64,000 bases of DNA from Diphasiastrum complanatum (taxonomy: Eukaryota; Streptophyta; Lycopodiopsida; Lycopodiales; Lycopodiaceae), in the NCBI GenBank assembly GCA_029204225.1, contig MU832135.1, positions 21,438 through 85,437 on the forward strand, written 5' to 3'. Position 1 is the first letter of the stretch; every line of letters starts with the position of its first letter. This document shows positions 1 to 12,529 of this stretch, in pieces. The position numbers and the translations under genes are program-made. The notes beneath the pieces were generated by a model. The model was not told the origin of the DNA. It made no database searches and worked only from the letters and a program-made list of their open reading frames with translations.

Positions 1-143
1 TTTCTATCAATTCATTCAGATAGTTCCGTTGCATGTGTTATCACACACAACAATCATAGTTTTCATTATGTAGCCAGCTGAAGTTTTTATTTCATGCGAT
101 TGTACTCCTTTTGGATATTAATCAGAGTACATTTTGTCTGCCC

Positions 144-563
144 TCAGCTCTTTAATTCTACTTTGTCGTCAGTATTTGTTTGTTTAATGATGATTTTCAT
201 TGTTTCATTTAGATTGATGCATGTCACAATTCCTTGAATTGTTATTGTTGAATCACTGTCACAATGATATACTAATAACTTGTATTTCATGCATTTGAAA
301 AACCAAAACAAACATAAGCTGTCACATTGTATTGGCGATTGATTGTTGTTGTTGGTAAGAAGTTTTATGTATGTATCAACAAATGATGTGATTTGCTCAT
401 ATAAGATTTTAAAAATCAGATCGTTTTTGTAATGTTCTTTCCAAATCGAAGAATTACAATCATTTTCTCTTAAACTTAACAAAAAACATTGCACGACATT
501 TGGTTGAAGCTTGCTTGCAGTAGCATGATGATTCAAAAAATGAAAAGATGTTGAAAATGTCAT
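144..563 (-). CDS. Hypothetical 139-aa open reading frame
   Basis: An uninterrupted 139-codon frame from ATG to TAG in AT-rich DNA. I do not recognise any domain. The product is Asn/Thr/Ile-rich with scattered Cys and His residues, no clear signal peptide and no repeats. There is no supporting neighbour: the surrounding 2 kb holds only simple repeats. It could be a chance frame, a single exon, or a decayed transposon piece. The length is somewhat above chance for such AT-rich sequence, which is the only reason to list it. Confidence 0.18.
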   Translation of the reverse strand: MTFSTSFHFLNHHATASKLQPNVVQCFLLSLRENDCNSSIWKEHYKNDLIFKILYEQITSFVDTYIKLLTNNNNQSPIQCDSLCLFWFFKCMKYKLLVYHCDSDSTITIQGIVTCINLNETMKIIIKQTNTDDKVELKS

Positions 564-806
564 GGTTAATTTTATAAATAGAAAAAAATTCCAACTCTAT
601 ATAGTCTCTTGGTCCATAGACATTTATGCAAATATTGCTGGTCATTGTGCTTGTAAAAGATAAAATTCTATGCTTTTCAAGCTAAGAAGAAAATAAGAAA
701 AACTTAACAATCAAATTGATTATAATGGTAACCTTGTCTAATTCGGTATTTGCTTTGATCTACTAGGACTAATTTATTCATGTATCTCATAATATATGTT
801 TCTCAA

Positions 807-916
807 TATTCACAATGTTCACGATCTGTATTCACAATGTTCATGATCAGTATTCACAATATTCACGATCACTATTCACAACATTCACGATCACCATTCA
901 CAACATTCACGATGAA
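807..916. repeat. Five tandem 22-bp repeats
   Basis: Five head-to-tail 22-bp units start at 807, 829, 851, 873 and 895, each of the form TATTCACAAYRTTCACGATC plus two bases. Within each unit ATTCACAA and TTCACGAT are themselves half-repeats. The array runs straight into a TTTCTCAA-rich low-complexity stretch to about 1060. No gene function is evident. Confidence 0.85.
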
Positions 917-1060
917 AATCTCAAAATCTCAATTTCTCAGAATTACAGTTTCTCAAAATTTCAATTTTTCAATTTGATAGAATCTCAATTTCTCAATCTC
1001 AGTTTCTCAAAATCTTGGTTTCTCAATTTCTCAATATTCGCAATTTCAACAATCACAAAC
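917..1060. repeat. TTTCTCAA-rich low-complexity tract
   Basis: Imperfect repetition of an 8-10 bp TTTCTCAA/AATTTCTCAA motif directly follows the 22-bp array. Some overlapping frames are open here only because of the repeat composition. Confidence 0.6.
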
Positions 1061-2147
1061 CATCAATAAAGTAATCTTCAAGACATCTCTGAAAATTCGA
1101 TCATTTCTTCATCCAATATGGAAGACATTGTCTATATGTCCTGCAAAACAAAACACATCGACCTGCATGGAAGGCCCAAGGCCCACGGGCCTTCCACAGC
1201 GTAATGACATATCTAAAAAAAATTTCTCTCACAAATTCTGGACAGAATCGCACTCAAGAAAATTCTGGACAAAACTAGTGGTTATTTAGTTGCAAGCAAA
1301 TTCCACTTTTGAGTGCATAAAAATTACAAAGAAAAATTGAAGACTTGGCATTACGCATGTCACGCCAAACTAGCTTGTTAAGAGATATTAAATAGCTCAT
1401 AGTAAACAAACACGAACACGGTCGATAAGAGTGAAGAGAGAATCGTTTTATCGTTGGATCAATACATCTGGCCCGATATGATTTGTCTTAGCAACTACTA
1501 GATCTCATGTGAAATACATGGGCAACTATACGACCATAAACAAACTCGTTCTCCTATAAAACGATGCCAATCCATGCTCAATCCTAAGTTTATGCCATGC
1601 GTAACTTCTTGAAAAAATTTCAACTATACACATGCACTAACCAAATGAACCTTGTATGCCATTCAATATCCACAAATAAGGTTATTGCAATTGGATCATA
1701 TTTTGAGAGGTAAAAATCGCTGCTCCAAACAAATGCAAAACTATGTTTGCAAAGATGCACAACTGATTTCCATGTGCAAAGAAAACTTAACTAAATCTCG
1801 AGAAGATAATTAAAGCCTCCAAAGCAAAGCAAAAGTGCAAGATCGAAGACAAATGGTTTAATGGCCATAAAAGTATACGTGCAGAATTGATCTAAAGTGC
1901 ACGACTATCTAATACGATAATCAAATTGCAACAACGATGACAAACAATAAGAGACTACCTCCAACTGCAAAAGAACCGATCCTCATGTGAATCAATTGCA
2001 AAAGGCCATAGCTACAAAATAAAGAATCATAGTGTCTCATACTACCTCAATATCTTCACAATCCATGTTGTCTTCTCGGTCTTCACTAGGTCTACTGTGC
2101 TTTGCCCTGTTTTTCTGGCACTCGAAACATCAATTGGAACACAAGAG
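1061..2147. other. Non-coding AT-rich stretch with one short hairpin
   Basis: No coding or RNA gene is recognised. The only structure seen is a perfect 10-bp stem, TGGAAGGCCC at 1168-1177 and GGGCCTTCCA at 1187-1196, separated by 9 bases. The GC-rich hairpin stands out from its AT-rich surroundings. Confidence 0.5.
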
Positions 2148-2178
2148 GTGTGTGTGTGCGCATGCACACGCGCACACG

Positions 2179-2273
<95 letters not shown>
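2148..2273. repeat. Compound (GT)n(GA)n microsatellite
   Basis: An alternating purine-pyrimidine stretch (GTGTGTGTGCGCATGCACAC and following) runs from about 2148 into about 21 GT units (2182-2223), then directly into about 25 GA units (2224-2273). The left part is a classic Z-DNA-prone sequence and the right part is a homopurine tract. Several apparent reading frames over it are artefacts. Confidence 0.95.
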
Positions 2274-2275
<2 letters not shown>

Positions 2276-3597
2276 TGGCGCATGCACAACCACCCAGTAC
2301 AAGGCAAAGCCAAAAAATATGCTTTTTCTTTTTCTTTTGCTTTTCGAAATGCACGAGGCATGTACAATGAAGCACCGCATTCATAGATCCATGCTACTTT
2401 GCAACCTCAACAGGGAGAGAACATAGATTTGAAAATAGTAAAGCACAAGTCATTTACAATAAAGCACCACATGAGAGTCAGAAAAATGCATGCTACTTTA
2501 ACCCTCAATTAAGGTTCAGGCATTAAAACTTTGGGCCGCTACCGCATTTTGAACTTTAATGTTGACTTTTTTTCTAAAAATCGACCAACCTCAACACATG
2601 GTATTGCCTTTGCAAGGCAAAGCCAAAAAGTGTTAAATGCTTGGGCAAACAGTCATGGGTGTCCATTTCAAACATTCCACTTTTAGAAGTTTCACACATT
2701 TGGTTGATAGTCACTACGCTGACCTATCCAACCAAAAAAAATTGTCATAAGACTGTTTCGAAAATTTCACAATTCGAAATTTCACACATTCGTTTAATAG
2801 TCACTATGTTTATTGACCCAACTAGAAAAGCTAAGGCAAAAATTTGAAAATGCTTATTTAAAAAGGCCAATATTGTCAAACTATAACCTCATGATAAAAT
2901 GATCTATAGCACTTTGTCCATGTAAACTTATCAAATAACATTATAAAAAAAAAACTATATTTTAGAATTTGAGGACCCACAACATGGCAATGCCTTCACT
3001 CCCACTAATGGGCATATCAACATAAAACCTTTTTGTGTTTAATAAAACCTATAAACTACATATTAACAAGAATGCAAAACCTATCAAACTACAATTCAAG
3101 AAGAAATCTGAACATTAGAATTCAAAGACCCACAACAATGCATAAATACTTAACCTCATAATGTTTCAATAAATTTGGAATCAATAATAGAAAACGGAAA
3201 ATTTTAGGTGCAACAATCACAACTACAAAAGGTTAGCCAAAAAAATTCTGTATACATTCACTTTGTTATGAATTTTGGTGCTAAATATTAATATACAAGC
3301 AAAACTTACTATCACAATATAGTACATAACATTTTTTTTTAAACCATAAAACCTCATCAATTCCACTAAAATGTTAAATGATTGATTTTCAAAAGTCTAT
3401 AGTTGACCACCCACACAAATGGACAATTAGACAAGGACTTCATCTAAAGTGACTACCTTAAGAACAACATAAAAGTTAAGCAACAAAAACCTAATCTCAA
3501 CCTCAAATTATAAGCAAACTACAAAACATTGTGCAAATAAAGAAAAAAGTTCTACACATAAAAACGTAATCAAATTCCTGCTCAACACCAAATAAGC
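2274..3597. other. Non-coding AT-rich stretch (downstream of eS26)
   Basis: No genes or transposon domains are recognised. The right end should contain the 3' untranslated region of the minus-strand eS26 gene. I see no unambiguous poly(A) signal. Confidence 0.5.
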
Positions 3598-5810
3598 TCA
3601 TTTGGTGGTTGTCGGTCTAGCACCTTGATCCTGCCTTGGAGGTCCATCCTCCTGGTCATAAGCAAGTAATAGTAGGATTTAGGAAAACAACAATTATCAT
3701 GAGATTTAAAGGCGTAAAAATGGAAAGAATATGAGCGTTATTATTTCAATAAAAAACTTCTAAAACCTTGCGTCTGAATCGTTGCGGAGGTTCCCGAACA
3801 CGACGAGCCTCTCGAGATCGAACACGAACTACATGCGAGTGGATTGCACAAGAGACGCAATATTGCATCTTAGCATAAAGCTTTGGAAGAATATAACCTG
3901 CAAAGAATTGTAACAGTTAGAATTGAACTGACACATTGTAAGGTGCAATTCTTTCTTGTCTTGATAAATTGATTTGGATAGCATCACAACAAAGTTGTCA
4001 AGGAATTGGAATAGGAGAACGCTTGAGCCCCCAAAAAGGGAGCCATTTATGAGGTAGAAGGAACTAGAGAGCGTGAAGTCACTGCATTTTTCTAAAAAAA
4101 AAATTAGTACTTACACACCTTAGAACAAACGTGAAGCACAAAAATTATAATATCATTTTCTCAATTTAGATTTTTGAAAGATCTTGCAATCTTGAAGTAC
4201 GTCATTGCAATTTTGATCAAAATATATTGATTGAAACATAGTTGCAACTATGGTTTTCAATGAAAATGTGGTCCTATTGCCACAACATGTAGTTGCTAAG
4301 GAACCTTGGGAACATGGACTGCCATTCCCACTCAACACACCTAACACAACAATTTGGGAAAATGTTCTGATTGTGTGGCGAACACATTCCTAAGCCGTTC
4401 CACCATTTATTTGAAGTTTAGGACTGATATATTTCCTTTTGGCATACTTTCTTCTCCCTTTTGGCCCAGATATTTCCCTCCTAACCTACATGTTCATGAC
4501 CTTCCAAAAACTATCACCAAAAGGATTTGCTTGGTAAATTTCTTCGCATTCTTGAAGATGATTGAATCTTGCAAAGGTTGCCCTTCCTCAAAAAATTATG
4601 AGTTCCCCAAGGTTTGTGAATAAGAAGTGGTCCATAAAACATTGAACCTAACATTAAGAACTTTGAAAGTGACCTCACCTTTTAATATTACAAAATTTAG
4701 AAATGAACTCACCTTTTTTTTTGGCATGTTATCAAATCTAAAATCCATAAATTCTTTCATGACCATAAAGATGCACAAGTGACCTCGCTATCATTTACGT
4801 ATGAAAGGGTCCTTTTAATAACCTCTACCCCCGATTCCACAGCCGTTCAATTATGGCTCGAGCCAATGATCTTGCAATAAGGTGCAAAGATCACTAAATA
4901 GACAATTGCCCGATACATCAAACACCATGTTCAAAACACTATTGAACAAGCTTCAATTTCCAGCTAGAAGTAATGTTAAGACTTGAATCTTGCATTTAAA
5001 TCAAAAAGCTTCAAAACGCTTCAATTTAAAATTCATTGCAACTGTTCTGAAAACCAATCTAGGCCTAAAATTCAAAAACAAAGAAGATTGTGCAGTGAGA
5101 TAGCAACAACATACCGTCGTAGACGCATGCCTCCTGAACATCACGTACCGCTGCTTGCTCCACTATATTTCTTACTAAGAAACGCTTCACTGCTTTATCC
5201 TACAAACATATCCCTTATGTTAGAACCGAATGCACAAGTTTGTTCAATAATTAGAATTCAAGTAGCAGAATCCAAGAACCTGATAAAAAAGCTACAAAAG
5301 ATGTGCAAAATTTGTCATACTACGAAGGTGCTCATAATTAATTTGCCATAGCTTTTCCTAGAAAACATTCAAGACCTAAAATGCCACAACAAAAAGACAA
5401 ACAGGGTAACTAAATTTAGTGATAAACACAACTGAGCTAACAAAAAGCCACAAAACCTATGATTAATGCCTTGATAATTCTTCACTATAAGCTAATTTTC
5501 ACTGAGATTACAGGGCAGACTGGAAAAGAGGCAAATCCAGAAGAGCAAACCCTAAACCCAAAGGAGTAGAGGCGTCTCTGACCTTGGGAACACATTTGGC
5601 GCAGTTGGAACACCTGATCGGGTACACATGGCCCCGGCCGTGCTTGTTGCGACCTCCATTCCTGCGCTTTACCGTCTGAAAAAACAAATCCAGATCTAAG
5701 CAAATATAGCAAACACAAAAAAAAAACAAGACAAAGACACCCGGGCATAAGCGCCTCATAAAGCAGAAATGATAAAGACAAGCCTATCTCAGGAAAGGGA
5801 ACCTCACCAT
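3598..5810 (-). CDS. RPS26: 40S ribosomal protein S26 (eS26), five coding exons
   Basis: Structural protein of the small cytosolic ribosomal subunit, near the mRNA exit channel and 18S rRNA 3' end. Coding exons on the minus strand: 5810-5808 (ATG only), 5675-5583, 5199-5115, 3897-3767 and 3651-3598 (ends TGA). All four introns are GT-AG (donors GTGAGG, GTCAGA, GTATGT, GTTTTA; acceptors TTTCAG, TTGTAG, TTGCAG, GACCAG), and the frame is kept across every junction. The 121-aa product begins with M then [16 protein letters not shown], typical of plant eS26. It contains [27 protein letters not shown] and [12 protein letters not shown]. The zinc-ligand cysteines fall at 23, 26, 74 and 77, as in the family. 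The C-terminal tail after RRK is short and divergent, as usual for plants. No frameshift or stop is seen, so I expect a functional gene. The largest intron (3898-5114) holds no recognised gene. Confidence 0.96.
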
Positions 5811-5960
5811 AGCTGACTGAGAACCGGATCGCAACAATCGAACACGAAAAAACGCAGGCGGCAATGCAATCCTTTGTCGCCCTTAGGGTTGCCTTCTTCT
5901 TCTTTGGCCTTGCAAATGTGTTGAGGTTGATCAATGGAATTTGGAAGAAAGTCAATGTTA
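5811..5960 (-). promoter_or_regulatory. eS26 5' leader with a telo-box-like motif
   Basis: On the coding (minus) strand the sequence AACCCTAA lies at 5890-5883, about 75 bases upstream of the ATG. Telo-box motifs (AACCCTAA type) are common in plant ribosomal protein promoters and leaders. No clear TATA box is seen, which is also usual for this gene class. The transcription start cannot be placed from sequence alone. Confidence 0.5.
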
Positions 5961-7384
5961 AAGGCTCATATCTAGTGGGGTCTAAACTTTAGGGCTTGAA
6001 CTTTTGGGTGAGAGCTAACTATCATGCATTTGGTGCCATTCAAAATTTTTAGGATGCATGTCGCTGATTTTCATTGGTTGGAAAAAAAAACATTGATGCC
6101 CTTAAACATTCCTTCAAAGACATGCAAAGAATGATAGCTCCTTGTGAACCGATCATGAATGCATGATTATTCTCTATTCGACAGACATATAGATTCCCAA
6201 AAGCAAAAGCCACCGCAGTCCGTAGAACCTAGAAGTCGTTAATCTTGGGTAGGTCGTTTTCTCACAAGCGAGCTATAATCGATTCCACTCATGTTGGTAG
6301 TGCGCTTACATCAAGGCATTTCTCAAGCTAATTCCTACTTTCCTCTTCCAGGGGAGCATGAATTCATGGTTCAACAAGAACTGGATATGTACCGAGGCAT
6401 CCTAGCCTCCTATGTACCCTTGCTTGTTGGCAAAATATAACGATTCTCGTTGCCCTACGTTGAGTGGCCATGGACAAAGGGAGTGCTTTTAGCATTAGTA
6501 TCAAGCCATGTAGAAGCATATTTTTACTTGATCTAAGAATTCACGGTTGGAGATGATTTTTGGTTCTGGGGACCTAAAATTGGCGTTTCTCATCAGGACG
6601 GTAAGAGTCTTTTACATGCAAAACCAGGAGCTCATAATATTGTGAATCATCACCCAAGATCTTTTGACAACCAAGATTGGATATGACATACTAATTGCAG
6701 TATTTTGTTGAATCCTTTCTATGCCTCTCTAATCTCGTGGATCTAGAGGACAAGAAAGAGGTTTTTGGATCTCCAACCGAGAGAGGGTAAACAAAGAGAT
6801 AGGAGTGAGAATCTAGGCTTGCTAAGGTTGTCAAACTTAGCTTAGGATATAGTCGTGAAATAACCTAGATTTGGGTGTTGTTCATCTCGGTGCTTCTTCT
6901 CTTTTTGGTCTTTTCTTGGTTTTCTTTCCTCTTTCTTGTTTTTGGTTTCTTTGGATTTATCTAGGCATCTTTGGCTCTAGATCTTCTCCTCAAGAGGTTC
7001 ATCTTCTCGAGGGAGGTGAACAATGAAAGAAATCCTACCTATGGATCTTAGTAATCTCTCCAAGATGAATGTAAATCTTATGGATATCTAGTTTCTTGAA
7101 CTAAATGAAATGAATGTTTGGGCTAATGATAGATCAACATAATTAAACAATAGCAAAACAATCATTCATCATCCATACAATATAATCACATACAAGTGAG
7201 ACATCGGGCTTTGTTTATGCTCGTTGGCCAATTCGCTACTTGTCAACTTCGTTGATATTGGAGCTCTCGGTATATTTGGATTATGGAGTTTCCTTGTTCA
7301 TGACTCGTCCACGCTCTCGACTGTAGTTAGGTGGCTTTGATTCTGCTTTTTGATATCCTTCGTATGATTATTATAGCTGAAATA
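5961..7384. other. Non-coding stretch, nothing recognised
   Basis: Mixed AT-rich DNA without long reading frames or recognised repeats. Part of it (about 6700-7384) may be LTR-like sequence of a minus-strand element ending at 7440, but I find no second copy in the window to prove it. Confidence 0.35.
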
Positions 7385-7440
7385 TGTTAGAAGATTCATG
7401 TAAGAATATTTACAAGAATCGTCATGGGAATCTCCTAACA
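7385..7440. repeat. Hairpin with TGTTAG...CTAACA ends
   Basis: TGTTAGAAGATTCATG (7385-7400) is the near-reverse complement of CATGGGAATCTCCTAACA (7423-7440), giving a stem of about 16-18 bp with a 22-base loop. On the minus strand the right end is preceded by the purine run ACTGGGGGCA. This resembles a polypurine tract next to an LTR starting TGTTAGGAGA. Either reading (hairpin, or 3' LTR start for the gag relic to the right) is possible. Confidence 0.35.
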
Positions 7441-7721
7441 TGCCCCCAGTGTGAATTTGGTGACAGTCCCTTGGCGACAATTAACTTGTGCTTGCCTTTG
7501 ACGTTGGTTGGCGTGGCGATGAGAAGCGGAATGCCATAAGGAGGGAATGTGAAAGGGGGTGGGAGAAAAGAGAGGGGATTGAAAGTGGCGGTAAAATGAA
7601 AAAAAAACAATTGCGGCGACAATTTACTTAGAGTGGAGGGGAGAAAGAAAGAGAATGTGTATAAATAACTACTTAAAAATTAATAAAAGAGAAAAACGTT
7701 GAAAAACAATGAAAGTGTTGG

Positions 7722-8452
<731 letters not shown>

Positions 8453-10248
8453 CTAAGGTTTTATTTGATGACAATCAAAAGAACATGGACTTGTCAGATT
8501 TTTAATAAGAACCATATGGGTTTGATGGTCATTTTTGATAACCTTGTTCATCGACAAATGGGCCATCAGAGGATCCCATAATAAAGCTTGTTGATTGTAA
8601 TCCTCGTAGATCGGCACAACTGCTCCCAATGTGATAGACTCTCCCATTTCGTAAGATGTGCTTGCTTGATTGCTTAGTCTATCTAGGTATTTGTGGTATG
8701 CTTTAACCCGAATACTTTCCTCCATAGTCAATCTTACAAACTGAGGACAAGGCTTAGACATTATAATTGCTGGTTTTCGCCATACAATTGGTCTTTTTGG
8801 GCTTGAATTCCCTCGATTTGGTCTTTTAAAAATGGATATACCCGGATTTGGCACTGTGTTGGTGGTCTGTTGCATTGTGGAGCAATCAGAGTTTGGTTCA
8901 ATCTTGTTCGTTGAAGGGCAATCATCAACCTTAGTCCCTCTTGGTATCGCAGTTCCCAATTGAATGCTGCATGATCGCACTTTTCCTCGAACTTTATGTT
9001 GAGTTGCCTTTAAGTTGCTTAGTGGACACAGGTTTCCTTTGTAATTCATCAACAAAAAATCTTTGCAATGATTGTGTCAAGAGACTTGGTAAAATCCTCT
9101 GGACTTCATCGATTGCCAATTTCTTGACTTCCTCAACTATCATTGGCTTGATAGATTCTACGAGCTCTGTCTTCTGTAATGTTGTTGTCGGTTTTCCCGT
9201 GGGTGCATCTGTCTACTTTGGGACTTTTGGCAAATTGACTTCCTCTGCACTTCTTTCATATCCTGGTGGCACTAAGATCTTTCGTTTATAGCACAATAAG
9301 TCTACCTGTGGATTGGACAATACAAGTGCATGTCGATCTACATAAGCCAAATGCCTCCTAGCTATTTGTGGCTTCTGCATTGGACAATCCAAACATGGAT
9401 GGTTAACTCCACATTGTCCACACCAAAGTTTGAATGTTGATGGATCACCTCGATGATGTCTCCCTCCATATCCAAAGCATCGTACCATGTGCAGGATACC
9501 ATCTCCTATGAGTTGATAAGCATACACAGGTAATGGACGTCCCTTAGAATCTTCCACAAAATAAACCGGTAGGCTATGATGGTCTTCCAGTGAGTTCGGT
9601 GACATGCAAGATGATATGACCATTACTTCCACTTGCCCACTTTTCATTGGAGAAACTCATGAATTAGATGGATCAATTTGACATCCATCCACATGGTGAG
9701 CTCCTTGTCAGCTTGATTCTGTTTTTGGCCTTTCAACTGCTAGACCTTGTTGTCGAACTTGTTGTTCTATATTTTGTCTTTGTAAGAAGCACAGATTCTT
9801 GATTAGACATCTTGTACTTGGATGATCCTCAAAGCAGTATGTACATTGGTCCTTCTCAAGAAACTTTGCCTTGGAGCTTGAGTTTGATGATAATTGGAAC
9901 TTGAAGTACTAGGTTCGTGTTCACTTGTTGCGCAAATGATTCGTAGTCTTCCTCCCTTGTCTGCTTGGAACATTCTGATTTTTCTGATTTTAATCCGTTC
10001 GATATTTCTACATTTGGACATGAGTGATCTACTCTCTTCCTTAAGATAAGATTCTCCATAATGACCGCATCTTGACAGATTTGTGGCAATAAAGTGTACA
10101 ATGTGAACTTCTTCATACCAAACTTGATCTTGTCGAGTAGTCCGATATAGTAGTTCTTCATTATGGTCTCTGGGCTCAGTAGATCATTGCCTTTCACCAA
10201 ATTGTACAGTCGTCTGGTGTATTGTTGAACTATCTCATTAGAAAACAT
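8453..10248 (-). pseudogene. Decayed gypsy-type gag with two zinc knuckles
   Basis: Fragments in shifting frames read leftward on the minus strand. At 10248-9856 a gag core piece contains QYTRRLYNLVKGND and IMKNYYIGLLDKI. At about 9847-9805 comes a zinc knuckle CTYCFEDHPSTRC, and at 9647-9213 a second Cys/His cluster CGQCGVNHPCLDCP. A final segment (9055-8453, 200 aa) is not recognised. Gag packages the retrotransposon RNA, and the knuckles bind nucleic acid. Multiple stops and frameshifts show it is dead. No protease or polymerase follows to the left, so the element was either non-autonomous or lost its pol. The lineage is inferred from gag style and is not certain. Confidence 0.6.
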
Positions 10249-10592
10249 CTAAAATGAAGCTAATTTGACAAACTTGGTAGTCATGGCTAGAATGTAGTGT
10301 AGTCTTGATGTAAGAAATAGCTTCAAGGGTTGCACAACTATGATGTCCCACTTTTCCTTTTCTTTTTTGAAATGAGAAATTAAAATAGTAAATAAAAGAT
10401 TGATCATTATGGTACAAACATAATGTGGAGTAATAGATGAACAAGGTGAAGGTTACACTATCAAGAAGAGATGGAACATGGAATGGAGATGGAATAAAAA
10501 AGTAAATGTTTTGGTGGCGCGTATGATAATTGATGTGAAGGAACAGTTGGTAACTGGGGTGCTGGGATGGATGGGGTCCGGGGCAGCGTGGG

Positions 10593-11087
10593 TGTCATGC
10601 CCATGACTGGTCTCGGGTAGCGTGTCCACGTTAGGGACCAATAGACCAACAACCCATAAGTTAATTGTGACTATAAGGGAATTGGGGCCCTTATGTGTAC
10701 ATGGTCATAATTAATGGTTGTAGGCCTAAACACATGGTGGTGGAGTTGGTATGGGTCTATAAGTGAGTCAATAGGGAACTTGATGACGTGGCCCAGATAG
10801 GCTGTAGAGGTGTCTAGTGAGGTGTCACAATGCACTACTAGTGGTGCATGGGCCTTGGAGGGTATAAGTATACCTGTTGGGCTCTCACTAGTGCATGCTT
10901 GATTTGTGATGAGTAGCTATATGCTGCTAGTGTGACTCCTCTTTCCATGACTCTGATTGATCCATAGCTTGGGGGCTAGATCCATACGATCTAGGTTTGG
11001 TTGGGTTGGTTTAACCTCCAACGGTTTCCATGTGTTGTTGTTTTGTATGGTATGCTTAGGCTAGAATCTTGTTGTGAGGACTTTATA
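10593..11087 (+). mobile_element. B-family LTR (5' LTR of a truncated element)
   Basis: A 495-bp LTR starting TGTCATGCCC and ending ACTTTATA. It is closely similar along its length to the two LTRs at 62053-62525 and 63249-63737, whose termini are fixed by a target-site duplication. It is followed one base later by a primer-binding site. Internal motifs shared by the copies include GTAGCGTGTCCACG, GGTCATAATTAATGG, GACGTGGCCCAGATAGGC and GGGTATAAGTATACC. The last contains a plausible TATA region. Confidence 0.85.
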
Positions 11088-11088
11088 T

Positions 11089-11100
11089 TGGTATCAGAGC
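11089..11100 (+). promoter_or_regulatory. Primer-binding site (tRNA-iMet) of the B element
   Basis: TGGTATCAGAGC is complementary to the 3' end of plant initiator tRNA-Met, where minus-strand DNA synthesis starts. It lies just after the LTR end. Downstream leader continues to about 11250, but no gag or pol was found, so the element is truncated here. Confidence 0.85.
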
Positions 11101-12150
11101 CGGTCTAAGCAGGATTTACCATTGAAAGTGTTGAGTGGTAATCTCGACGTTTTCTCAAGAATCGACGAAGTAAGCAACAAAACGGTGGAATTGTGGAATT
11201 TTCTTCTCGTTGGAAATAGTTTTCAAATTGCATTTGATTGTGTGGTAAGTGCACGACCAGGCTCGCAATTGGTTCATTTTTGTGCTTTTCAATTAATTTC
11301 TTGGAACAATGTCAATTATGTTGTTGCCGATTACTCTATAGTTGGCATTTTTGTGAAGCAACAAGTTACTTTATTGATTGGCTGGATTTTTTCCTACAGT
11401 TTCTTGTTCTTCTTATGCATGGTTATTGTATTTTGAATGCTGTCTATTGCCTGTTTGGAAGCCGGTTTGGTTTTAAAACGATGGGAATAGGCTGGGATAG
11501 AAGCAAAAATACTCTGATCTGTTGGTTGTTGAGTGTTGGTGATGTTTGACAGGATTGCATGGCTGCTCTATGTGAAAGTACAGGCTTATGTTTCATTTTC
11601 CAGCAACCTAACAGTCTGTTTGCAGGGTTAGGAGCCTGTAAAGCCATTCTAGAGAATGGTTGGGTTCAGAACAAGTGGCTATTGGATAAAATAGTTGTAG
11701 TAACCTGCCAAACTAGATAACTGTGAGAATTTTGGCAGCATAACCTCTGTTTTTCAGGCATAGTGAGGGCAAACCTTGCAAATCTTGCATTGGAACTCTT
11801 CTTATGCTTGAAATAAGTAAAGCATTGGCAAACTAATAAACATTGAAAGGGCTAAGTGATCTACAAAGAAACAACAGATGGCTATGCCTTTATGCTTCCT
11901 GCTTCATATGAAAAAAAAAACTGTTTACAAAACCCAAAACATGCTGGAAAATCTGTGGCCAACGTCCTCCAAAACGCCCTTCTTAAACGACGTCAGCAAA
12001 GTCCAACGCTTATTCATGTTGTAGCTCGCCTTCCATATTTCTATAACATCAACACATATAGGACCTCATGACATTGATATATCTATTACGCACACACACT
12101 CTCATTTTTGCATTTATCTTAGTTTGTATTAGATGTTTCTTTATTACAGC
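11101..12150. other. Retroelement leader and unassigned DNA
   Basis: The first part must be B-element leader. Open frames at 11074-11436 and 11238-11549 show no recognised domain. The rest is unassigned. No LTR, gag or host exon could be recognised. Confidence 0.4.
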
Positions 12151-12153
12151 CTC

Positions 12154-12416
<263 letters not shown>

Positions 12417-12529
12417 CGCGGATTCCCCGATTTCAGCCTGTTGTTCAGGCATGTAGGTGAAAACCGAGCAGCGTGAGGGAAGGCCATGGTGTAAGGGCCT
12501 GAGGAGAGGAGATAAGAGGGGTTCACTGT

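Noticed and set aside
807-916. Regular 22-bp direct repeats considered as a CRISPR array
   Set aside because: Units are contiguous with no spacers and the sequence is eukaryotic.
2032-2386. Five overlapping frames on both strands across the (GT)n(GA)n tract
   Set aside because: They are open only because dinucleotide repeats encode VCVC/RERE/SLSL/THTH runs without stops.
3652-5807. snoRNA genes inside eS26 introns
   Set aside because: No convincing C/D or H/ACA box pairs were seen on the gene's strand.
5485-5955. 156-codon frame over the eS26 5' region
   Set aside because: It reads through intron 1 and exon 2 of eS26; the spliced gene explains the conserved part.
10453-10652. Short minus-strand frames in the B LTRs (also 62346-62537 and 63432-63617)
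   Set aside because: Antisense of repeated LTR sequence.
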